32,728 nucleotides of DNA from Fimbriiglobus sp. (GTDB lineage Bacteria; Planctomycetota; Planctomycetia; Gemmatales; Gemmataceae). Of the stretch, positions 23,966 through 31,483 are shown piece after piece; position 1 is the first letter of the stretch; every line of letters begins with the position of its first letter. The DNA is taken from assembly GCA_025362195.1 (NCBI GenBank), contig JANYHV010000156.1:1-32728 (forward strand), given 5' to 3'. The notes beneath the pieces are model-generated. The model searched no databases and had not been told where the DNA came from. It was given only the letters and a program-made list of their open reading frames with translations. A program made the translations under genes and the position numbers.

Positions 23966-25523
23966 ATGACGCCCCCCGACCCGACCGAGCGGCCGACGGT
24001 GACCCACCTGCCGGCGGACGGCGGGGACGCGGACACGGACGCGTTGGTCGCCCTGTGCCGCCGGTGGGAGGCCGCGCGGGCCGCCGGCGAGTCGGTCGCC
24101 CCGGCCGACCTGTGCCGCGACCGCCCGCACCTCCTGGCCGACTTCTGCCGGGCGATCGAGGTCCTCGGGGTCATGGACGCGGCGACGACGCTCGAGTTCT
24201 CGGTGGCGAAGCCGAACCCGCCGGACGACCGCCTGCCGGTCCTGCCCGGGTACGACGTGCTGGCCGAGATCGGCCGCGGCGGCATGGGGGTCGTGTACAC
24301 GGCCCGGCACCTCGCGCTGAACCGGGTCGTGGCCGTCAAACTCCTGGCCAACGCGGACGGCGCGTCGTCCGCCCGGCTCGTCCGGTTCCGCCTGGAGGCG
24401 GAAGCGATCGCCAAGCTCCAGCACCCGAACATCGTGCAGATTTTCGAGACCGGGGTGGCCGCCGGCCGGCCGTACTTCGCCCTGGAGTACATCGACGGGG
24501 GCACGCTCAAGCAGAGCACGTCCGGGGTGCCCCAGTCGCCGCGGGCCGCCGCCCGGCTGATCGAAACGGTCGCCCGGGCCGCCCACTACGCGCACGAGCA
24601 GCGGATCGTCCACCGGGACTTGAAGCCGAACAACATCCTGCTCACGGCGACCGGCGTGCCGAAGATCGCCGACTTCGGCCTGGCCCGGTCCCTGGACATC
24701 GTCGGCGGGCTGACGATGACGACGGACTTCCTGGGCACGCCGGCGTACTCCGCGCCGGAGCAGGTCCGCAACCGGACGGCCGACATCGGCCCGGCGACGG
24801 ACGTGTACTCCCTCGGGGTGACCCTGTACGAACTGGTCGCCGGCCGCGTGCCGTTCGAGTCCGCGTCCCTCCAGGACCTGTTGCGGCAGGTGACCGACGA
24901 GGACCCGACGCGGGTCCGGTCCGTCCGCCCGGACTGCCCCCGGGACCTCGAAACCATCTACCTGAAGTGCCTGCGGAAGGACCCGCGGCACCGGTACGCG
25001 TCGGCCGCCGCCCTGGCCGACGACCTGCGGCGGTTCCAGGCCGGCGAGCCGATCGCGGCGCGGCCGGTCGGGGCCGTCGGGCGGGGCCGGCGGTGGGCGG
25101 CCCGGAACCCCGTCGTCGCCGGGTTGGGCGCGGCCGTCGCCGGCCTGCTCGTCGTCGCGGCGGTCGGCGGGGCGGTCCTGTCGGCGTCCCTGGCGGCCGC
25201 CCTCGCCGACGCCCGCCGGGACCGCGACCGGTCGGTCCGCGCCGAGGAGGACGGCCAGCGGAAGCTCTTCGAGGCCTACGTGGCGGAGGCGAACGCGGTC
25301 CGGGCGACCGGGCGGCCGGGCCAGCGGTTCCTCGCGCTGGACAAAATCCGGGAGGCGCTCGCCATCGGCGACCGGATCGGCCTGACCCCGGCCGACCGGT
25401 CGGCCGCGCGGAATGCGGCGACGGCGGCCCTGTGCCAGCCCGACTTGTACCCCGGCCCGGGCTGGACCCCGGACGCCCCGCCGGCGGGCGTGTCGGCCGA
25501 GATGCTCGGCCGCGCGCGCGGCC
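23966..25523 (+). CDS. Membrane Ser/Thr kinase, N-terminal part of a frameshifted kinase-WD40-TPR gene
   Basis: This frame encodes an N-terminal region found in many planctomycete kinases ('LCRRWEAARAAGESVAPADLCRDRPHLL'). A complete Hanks kinase domain (about 97-357) follows, with 'GRGGMG' (103-108), Lys125, 'HRDLKPNN' (217-223), 'DFG' (236-238) and 'APEQ' (263-266). A membrane helix at about 383-410 and a helical linker come next. Coherent sequence ends near residue 517 at the (CG)5 tract. The same frame stays open to 28309, but only with Arg/Pro/Gly-rich shadow sequence. The natural continuation, WD40 and TPR repeats, lies in another frame from about 25512 to 28226. Adding one CG restores a single product of 1420 residues. 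The ATG at 23966 is preferred over an upstream in-frame start at 23873. It is divergent from an ECF sigma gene. Confidence 0.85.
25508..25523 (+). other. Frameshift site at a (CG)5 palindrome
   Basis: GGCCGCGCGCGCGGCC is a perfect 16-bp palindrome containing five CG units. Upstream, the kinase uses codons starting at positions equal to 2 modulo 3; downstream, the WD40 part uses 0 modulo 3. The change equals loss of two bases or gain of one, as expected for loss of one CG unit by slippage, or for a sequencing error in such a tract. Confidence 0.75.
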
Positions 25524-25547
25524 GGGTTCCGGCCCCGCGGCACCGAG

Positions 25548-28226
25548 GTGGCGAACCCGGTCCGCTTCGTCGGCCGGACCGGCCGGTTCGTGGCGGTCGG
25601 CCTGCGGGCGGGGCGGGTCCAGACGGACAACCCGGTGGAAGTCTGGCGGGTGGACGGCCCGGCCCCGGTCCTCGTGTTCGCCGACCCGGTCGGGCTGCAC
25701 GAGGGGGCCGGGTCGTTCAGCCCGGACGAGTCCAAGGTCGCGTTCGGCCGGCAGGACGGCACGGTCACCGTCTACGCCACCGCCGACGGCCGCCGGCTGG
25801 CCCGATTCCGGTCCGCGGGCGGGTTAATGTTGCAACTCGTCTGGCACCCGGACAACGAAAAACTCGCCGTCGTCTGCGGGGCCGACCACCGGGTCTGGGA
25901 CACGGCCGCCGACCCGCCGGCGGTCTGGGCGACCGTCCGCCACCGGGTGGGGCACGGGAGCGTCGCGTTCCGGGCCGACGGCCGCGCCATGGTCACCGCC
26001 GGGGCGGACGGGTTCCTCCGGGTGTGGGACGTGCCGTCGGGCCGCCCGGTCTCGGCGTGGCAGACGCACATGGGCGGCGGGTCGGCCGTCGCCTTCAGTC
26101 CCCGGGGCGAATTGATCTCGGGGTCCGACTGGTCCCTCACGCAGCGGCTCTGGGACGCCGGCACCGGCCGGGAACTGGCCCGCACGGACCACGGCGCGGG
26201 CGACCCCGAATTTTCGGCCGACGACCGGATGGGACTCCTGGCCGCCCACGAGGGCCGGCATTACGAGAGCCGGGCGGCGGGCGGCCGCGAGCGGTGGGTC
26301 TTGAACCGGGCGGGCGCGGACGGGTTCGAGCCGGCGACGTGGATCGCCCCGCACCCGAACGGCCGCCTCCTGGCGATGCAGGTCAAGGACCGCGTGGCGT
26401 TCGTGGACCTGGCGTCCGGGCGGACGGTCGCCGAGGCGTCGGTCGGCGACCCGACCCGGGTCCAGTTCGACCGGACCGGGGCGATGTGGTCGTGCGGCCG
26501 GGGGGACGCCGGGGCGGCCGTCGTCCGGTGGCCGGTGACCGCCGACCCGGCCGCCCCGCACCGGGTCACCGTCGGGCCGCCGGCGTACGTCGCCGACCGG
26601 ACGCCCGAGGCGGGCAATTGGAGTGTCGCCGCGGACGGGCGGACCGTCGCCTTCCCCCGCATGCGCCTCGGGGCGACCGTCGTCCGCCGCGACCCGCCCC
26701 GGCGAGTCCGCACCGCCGGCCCCCAGTACGACGTGCGGGGCGTCAACCTGAGTGCCGACGGGCGACTCCTGGCGACCACGACCTTTTTCGCGGACGACGG
26801 GTCGGGCGTCAAAATCAAGGTCTGGGACGTGCCGGCCGGCCGCCTCCTGGCCAACATCCCGGTCGATCAGGCGGGCGACCAATCCGGGTTCTCGGCCGAC
26901 GGCCGGTGGCTGGACACCTACGCCGGGGGTGCCCCGGCCTTCCGCCGCTGGGACTTGACGGCGGTCGGCGGGAATTCCGTCCCGCGGTGGGAGCCGACGC
27001 CGACCCGGCCGCCGGGCGGGGCCTCGCCGGACGGCCGCCTCGTCGCCCGGGAGCCGGACGGGGACGGCATCGCCCTGCACGACGCGACCGACGACCGCGA
27101 GTTGGTCCGCCTGCCCCACCCGTCCGGGTACGCGCGATGGCAGTGGTCGGCGGACGGCACCCGGCTGTACGTCCTCGGCCGGGACGACCACCAACTCGTC
27201 GCCTACGACCTGCGGCGGATCCGCCGCGGGCTGGCCGACCTGGGGCTGGACTGGGACCACCCGCCGTACCCCCCGGCCGACGCCTGGGCGGCCGACCCGT
27301 TCACCCCGCCGCTCGAACTCACCGTGAGCGGCGCGGCCGCGGTCGCCGACCGCCGCGCGCTGTCCGCGGCCGAGCGAACCCGGGCGTCCCTCGACCTGTT
27401 CGTCAACCCGCTCGACCCGGACGCCCACTTCCGGCTCGGGCTGTGGGTCCTGAACGACGGCCGGGCGGCCGACGCGTACCCGCACCTGGCGGCGGCGGCG
27501 GCCCTCGACCCCCGGCAGACCGCCGCCTTGACCCCGCTCGCCGACGCGGCCTTCCGGACCGAACGGTGGCCGGACCTCCTCGCCGCGGCGACCCGGGCGG
27601 CGGCCGACGACCCGCACAACTACGACCTGCACCGCCTCCGGGCCGCGGCCTTGTCCGGCCTCGGCCGGCACGCCGACGCGGTGGCCGCCGTCACCGCCGC
27701 CCACGCCCTCTGGCCCAAGAGTACGTCGCTGTGGCTCGACCGGGCCGACGCGCACCGCGCGGCCGGGGCGACCGACGAAGCGGCGGCCGACGACCGCCGG
27801 GCGGACGCCGCGATGGCCGCCGCGACGGCGTCCGGGCTGAACAACCTGGCCTGGGAGTTGGCGACCGGCCCGCCCGCCGTCCGCAACCCGAAGCGGGCGC
27901 TGGTGGTCGTCGAAAAGGCGATGGCGAAAGGGGCGAACTCGGACTACTTGTTGAACACGCTCGGGGTGGTCCAGTACCGCAACGGGCTGTTCGCCGAAGC
28001 GACGGCCACCCTCGAAAAGAGCCTGGCCGTCTCCGACGGTACGGGCGTCGGCTTCGACCTGATCGTCCTGGCGCTATGCCACGCCAAATCGGGCGACCGG
28101 GCGAAGGCCGCCGCGCGGTACGCCGAGGCCCGGCAGTGGATCGACCGGGCGAAGACGTTGTCCGCCGACCAGCAGATCGAACTCGCCGAATTCCGCCGCG
28201 AAGCCGAAGCCGAACTGGCCAAGTAA
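25548..28226 (+). CDS. WD40 and TPR sensor part of the frameshifted kinase gene
   Basis: From about 25512 this frame encodes WD40-like blades ('GSVAFRADGRAMVTAGADGFLRVWDVPSGRPVSAW', 'AVAFSPRGELISGSDWS', 'KIKVWDVPAGRLLANIP'). A C-terminal TPR-like region follows ('DAHFRLGLWVLNDGRAADAYPHLAAAAALDP', then 'NNLAWELATGPPAVRNPKRALVVVEKAMA' and 'YLLNTLGVVQYRNGLFAEATATLEKSL'). This domain order after kinase plus membrane helix is common in planctomycetes, so it is read as the continuation of the preceding kinase. If translated alone, GTG at 25548 is the first plausible start, but no convincing ribosome-binding site precedes it. With the kinase part the product would sit in the membrane with the repeats outside, likely a signal or protein-binding sensor. 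It ends 46 bp before a palindromic element. Confidence 0.82.
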   Translation: MANPVRFVGRTGRFVAVGLRAGRVQTDNPVEVWRVDGPAPVLVFADPVGLHEGAGSFSPDESKVAFGRQDGTVTVYATADGRRLARFRSAGGLMLQLVWHPDNEKLAVVCGADHRVWDTAADPPAVWATVRHRVGHGSVAFRADGRAMVTAGADGFLRVWDVPSGRPVSAWQTHMGGGSAVAFSPRGELISGSDWSLTQRLWDAGTGRELARTDHGAGDPEFSADDRMGLLAAHEGRHYESRAAGGRERWVLNRAGADGFEPATWIAPHPNGRLLAMQVKDRVAFVDLASGRTVAEASVGDPTRVQFDRTGAMWSCGRGDAGAAVVRWPVTADPAAPHRVTVGPPAYVADRTPEAGNWSVAADGRTVAFPRMRLGATVVRRDPPRRVRTAGPQYDVRGVNLSADGRLLATTTFFADDGSGVKIKVWDVPAGRLLANIPVDQAGDQSGFSADGRWLDTYAGGAPAFRRWDLTAVGGNSVPRWEPTPTRPPGGASPDGRLVAREPDGDGIALHDATDDRELVRLPHPSGYARWQWSADGTRLYVLGRDDHQLVAYDLRRIRRGLADLGLDWDHPPYPPADAWAADPFTPPLELTVSGAAAVADRRALSAAERTRASLDLFVNPLDPDAHFRLGLWVLNDGRAADAYPHLAAAAALDPRQTAALTPLADAAFRTERWPDLLAAATRAAADDPHNYDLHRLRAAALSGLGRHADAVAAVTAAHALWPKSTSLWLDRADAHRAAGATDEAAADDRRADAAMAAATASGLNNLAWELATGPPAVRNPKRALVVVEKAMAKGANSDYLLNTLGVVQYRNGLFAEATATLEKSLAVSDGTGVGFDLIVLALCHAKSGDRAKAAARYAEARQWIDRAKTLSADQQIELAEFRREAEAELAK

Positions 28227-28272
28227 CGGGGGACGGTCACCAATTCCTGAGACCGGCATCGACTTGGTGCCA

Positions 28273-28434
28273 TCGGCTCCGCCGCAGGCGCGTTAGCCCG
28301 ACGCGCTAGCGAGGGTCGATGGGTCGTGGGCGGTGTTGGCAGCCGGTGACGGTACGGTCCACGACCCCGAACATTCCCCTCGACCGTTCGACCCTCGCTA
28401 GCGCGTCGGGCTAACGCGCCTGCGGCGGAGCCGA
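28273..28434. repeat. Palindromic dispersed element, copy 2
   Basis: The arms 28273-28319 and 28388-28434 form a perfect 47-bp inverted repeat around a 68-nt centre. GGGTCGTGG (28321-28329) pairs with CCACGACCC (28359-28367) as an inner stem. The arms match copy 1 (18103-18283), including the GGGTCGATGGGTCGTGG boundary, while the inner stems pair different bases in the two copies. It fills the gap between the convergent kinase-WD40 and permease genes and may also act as a terminator for both. Confidence 0.87.
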
Positions 28435-28447
28435 AAACCTGACCGCT

Positions 28448-30037
28448 TTAAATCGCGCGCAGGGCTTCGACGGGCAGCATTTTCGCGGCGCGGCGGGCCG
28501 GGAGGAACGCGGCGACCGTCGTGGCGGCGACGGTGAAGGCGACCGTGCCGACGGGCAGCCAGAGCGGGAAGACGAAGACGGTGCTCGCCTTGAGCATCCC
28601 CTGGCTCTGGGTCGTCACGAGCTGACTGACGAACCGGTCGGCCGGCCACGAAATCGCGTAGGCGGCCAGCACGCCCAGCAGCCCGCCGGCGAGGCCGAGG
28701 ACGGTGCCCTCGAACAGGAAGATGCGCAGCACCTGCCCGCCCGTCGCGCCGACGGCTTTCAAAATGCCGATCTCGCGCGTCCGCTCGACGACGCTGGTGG
28801 CCAGCGTGTTGGTGATGCCGATGCCGGCGACGAACAGGGCGACGACGGAGAACAGGTTCAGCCCGCCGGCGATCATCGTCACCTCCATGCGGACCGAGTC
28901 GTACCACTGGAGGAGCGAGTACTGCTTGAAGCCGGCCGCCTCGACGGCCGTGACGACGGCCCGCAAGTCGCCGCCGGGCCGCACGCTGAGTTCGGCATTG
29001 TCGTACCCGGCGGCCTTCACAATCGGCAAGCGGTCGAACAGGGCCGACCCCCGGTCGAAGGGCAACAGCACGCCGACGGCGGAGGCGTCGAACTTCAGGC
29101 GGCGCTCGGCGTCGTCCCGTTCGGCGGCGGTCAGGTCGCGGATCACGGCGGCGACGCGGAAGGTCGCCGTCGCCTTGGCCGGGTCGGGCGGCGCGCCCTT
29201 CGCCTTCGCCTGGTCCGCGAGCAGGCGCTGAATCGCCGCGCGTTCGAGGGGGTGCAGGTCCATGCCGTCGATCGCCCGCGGGAGTTGCCGCATGACCTTG
29301 GCCGTCAACTCGGTCTCACTCGCCGACAGGTTGCCGCCGGCGAGCCGCAAGACGGCCGGGGCGGCCTCGTAACTGCGGGTCCGGTCCTCGACCGTGACCT
29401 GCACCGGCCGGCCGATCACCGCGTCGAACTCGGCGTCGGTCGTCAGCCCGAGTTTCAACAGGACCGATTCGCCGAGCAAGACCCCGTCGCCGCCGTCGCC
29501 GTCGGGGAGCGTGCCCTGCACGACGCGCGGCTGTAAGCGGGCGCGGTCGTAGCGGCGGGTGGTGACGAACGCCGAGACCCGCGGCGCGCCGTCCGCGTCG
29601 AACCGGAGCGTCCCCGTCGAGCCGAGCGCGGCCCAGACGCTCACCACGTCCGGCAGCGCGGCGAGGGCGTCGAGGTCGGCGGCGGTCAGCGGCTTCGGCG
29701 GCGTCCGCGGGTTGCTCTGCTGGTAAGTGCGGACGAGGCTACTTCGCAGCCGGTCGCGGCGCTCGCCGGTGACGACGGGCGGGACGGCGACGCGGTCGGC
29801 CGGGATGTCGGCCTCCGGCACGAATGCGCCGCGGTCGGCGGGCAAGACGGTCACGTCCCAGAACGACGCGCGGGTCTCGAACTCGCGGTCCACCATCGCC
29901 CGCAGGCCCAGCCCGAGCGACAGCGTGAACGCCAGCGAAGTCGCCCCGACGGCGACCCCGACGAGCGTCAACAGGGTCCGCCCCTTCTGGCGGAGGAGCG
30001 ACCCGCCGACGAACCGAACCAGGTGCCCGAACCGCAT
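28448..30037 (-). CDS. ABC transporter permease of the MacB/FtsX type
   Basis: This 529-residue protein begins with 'RQKGRTLLTLVGVAVGATSLAFTLSLGLGL', the first membrane helix of MacB/LolE-type permeases. A large extracytoplasmic MacB-PCD-like domain follows (about 45-390). The FtsX domain at the C terminus has three helices and the signature 'SVVERTREIGILKAVGATGGQVLRIFLFEGTVLGLAGGLLG'. These permeases pair with a LolD/MacB-like ATPase to move lipoproteins, peptides or other substrates across or out of the membrane, or to signal mechanically. No ATPase gene is visible in the window. The ATG at 30037 is preceded by a GGGGG run. It lies downstream of the phosphofructokinase gene on the same strand, with a 156-bp gap filled by tandem repeats, so linkage is uncertain. 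The stop is 14 bp from palindromic copy 2. Confidence 0.88.
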   Translation of the reverse strand: MRFGHLVRFVGGSLLRQKGRTLLTLVGVAVGATSLAFTLSLGLGLRAMVDREFETRASFWDVTVLPADRGAFVPEADIPADRVAVPPVVTGERRDRLRSSLVRTYQQSNPRTPPKPLTAADLDALAALPDVVSVWAALGSTGTLRFDADGAPRVSAFVTTRRYDRARLQPRVVQGTLPDGDGGDGVLLGESVLLKLGLTTDAEFDAVIGRPVQVTVEDRTRSYEAAPAVLRLAGGNLSASETELTAKVMRQLPRAIDGMDLHPLERAAIQRLLADQAKAKGAPPDPAKATATFRVAAVIRDLTAAERDDAERRLKFDASAVGVLLPFDRGSALFDRLPIVKAAGYDNAELSVRPGGDLRAVVTAVEAAGFKQYSLLQWYDSVRMEVTMIAGGLNLFSVVALFVAGIGITNTLATSVVERTREIGILKAVGATGGQVLRIFLFEGTVLGLAGGLLGVLAAYAISWPADRFVSQLVTTQSQGMLKASTVFVFPLWLPVGTVAFTVAATTVAAFLPARRAAKMLPVEALRAI

Positions 30038-30074
30038 GACGTTGCCCCCGGCCGGAGCCGACCGACCGCGGGAA

Positions 30075-30181
30075 GAACTCCGGCTCGACGAACTCCGGCT
30101 CGACGAACTCCGGCTCGACGAACTCCGGTCGCTGACGCTTCCGGCTCGACGAACTCCGGTCGCTGACGCTTCCGGCTCGCC
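30075..30181. repeat. Tandem repeat: three 15-bp units, then two 31-bp units
   Basis: GAACTCCGGCTCGAC occurs three times in a row (30075-30119). Two 31-bp units follow (30120-30150 and 30151-30181), each beginning GAACTCCGG and carrying a TCGCTGACGCTTC insert, the last ending slightly differently. It occupies most of the gap between the permease start and the phosphofructokinase stop. Its minus-strand core CAGCGACCGGAGTTCGT resembles the repeat at 1051-1090. It has no spacers and is not CRISPR. Confidence 0.85.
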
Positions 30182-30193
30182 GTGACTTCGCCG

Positions 30194-31483
30194 TTACTTG
30201 ACCAGGTACTCGAAGCGGTCCTTGAACTGCGCGGGGGTCAGCTTGACGACGGCGGCGAGCTTCGCCAACTCCTCGGGGGCGTCGAAGTCGTCGGCCTCCA
30301 GGCGGGTCATGTACCGGACGGCGCACTCGAACAGTTCGCTCTTCACGTCCACCAGGCGGGGCCGCATCCGGCTCGTCGCCGGGTCGATCATGTCCTCGAA
30401 CTTGAGCGGCTTCAGGCTGCCGCCCTCGTAGCTCATGATCGCGCCGTACTTGTCCGACTCGCGGGACATCAAAAACTTGACCGCCCCGTACCCGAGGTTG
30501 CGGGTGTACTCGGCGTCGAACGGGATGGGGTCGGCGCACCGGAGTTCGTACCCCAGGTCTTTATCGACCATCGTGACCTTCAGGCCGAGCTTTTCGAGCC
30601 GCTCGTTGATGCGGTAGCGGATCATCCGGCCGAACTCGATCTCGCCCAGGCGGAGGTGCCCGTGCGGGTCGCGCTCGACGTTCCCGTACCGGTCGAGTTC
30701 GTCGCCCAGGGCGTCGATCAGGCCCTTCTCGCCGATCGACTCGATCAGGCCTTCGGCGAGCACGGCCAGGCCGTACCCCTTGCCGACGGCCAGGCGCTTG
30801 ACGATCGACCCGACGATGATGTCGCAGATGTGGTCGAGGGCGACCGTCTTGCCGGCGAACTCCTCGGCGATGATGGTCACGGTCGCGGCCGACGCCTTGC
30901 CGATGCCCAGCGCCAGGTGCCCGGCGGCCCGGCCCATGCTGACGATCAGGTACCACCGGGTCGTGGTCCGGGCGTCCTCGTACAAGTTGCGGGCCAACCC
31001 GACGCCGATGTGCCGGGCCGTCTCGAACCCGAACGTCGGGATGCCCGGGGGCAACGGCAGGTCGTTGTCGATCGTCTTGGGGACGTGAGCGACCTTGATT
31101 TTTCCGCCGGCCCGTTTATAGACCTGGCTGCCGCTGAAGGCCGTGTCGTCGCCGCCGATGGTCACAAGGTACTTGACCCCGAGTTTGTCGAACGTGGCGA
31201 GGACTTTGGCCATGTCCTCGTCCTTCTTGGCCGGGTTGGTCCGGCTGGTCCCGAGCATCGACCCGCCGCGGTTGTAGTACGGGGCCACGTCCGGGATCGT
31301 CAGGTGCCGGACCTTGGTCAGGTCGCCGGCGACGAGGTTCTTGAACCCGTCCCGGACGCCGACGACTTCGAGGCCCTGGTTGACGGCCTCGATGGTGACG
31401 GACGAGATGACGCCGTTGATGCCCGGGGCAGGCCCGCCGCCCACGACGATTGCCAACTTGCCCCCGGATGCCGAGTCTGCCAT
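30194..31483 (-). CDS. pfp: 6-phosphofructokinase, probably pyrophosphate-dependent
   Basis: This 429-residue protein has the phosphofructokinase fold motifs 'GGGPAPGING' (15-24), 'GGDDTAF' (110-116), 'PKTIDND' (135-141, catalytic Asp139) and 'SMGRAAGHLALGIG'. The second Asp in GGDD and the Lys in PKTIDND are the residues that mark pyrophosphate-dependent enzymes; ATP-dependent ones usually have GGDGS and GTIDND. The enzyme should therefore convert fructose 6-phosphate and PPi to fructose 1,6-bisphosphate and phosphate, a reversible glycolytic step in the cytosol. Start 31483 is chosen because the Rossmann-like strand 'KLAIVVGGG' follows at once and AAGGGG lies about 12 bp upstream. The frame extends to 31906, but the extra 141 residues are antisense to the next gene. 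The start codon may overlap that of the divergent patatin gene. Confidence 0.9.
   Translation of the reverse strand: MADSASGGKLAIVVGGGPAPGINGVISSVTIEAVNQGLEVVGVRDGFKNLVAGDLTKVRHLTIPDVAPYYNRGGSMLGTSRTNPAKKDEDMAKVLATFDKLGVKYLVTIGGDDTAFSGSQVYKRAGGKIKVAHVPKTIDNDLPLPPGIPTFGFETARHIGVGLARNLYEDARTTTRWYLIVSMGRAAGHLALGIGKASAATVTIIAEEFAGKTVALDHICDIIVGSIVKRLAVGKGYGLAVLAEGLIESIGEKGLIDALGDELDRYGNVERDPHGHLRLGEIEFGRMIRYRINERLEKLGLKVTMVDKDLGYELRCADPIPFDAEYTRNLGYGAVKFLMSRESDKYGAIMSYEGGSLKPLKFEDMIDPATSRMRPRLVDVKSELFECAVRYMTRLEADDFDAPEELAKLAAVVKLTPAQFKDRFEYLVK

Noticed and set aside
25524..28309. Continuation of the kinase frame to 28309
   Set aside because: No recognisable domain, Arg/Pro-rich, while the WD40 and TPR repeats are in another frame; kept only as evidence of a frameshift.
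30075..30181. Possible CRISPR-like array
   Set aside because: The units are directly adjacent, with no unique spacers and no cas genes.
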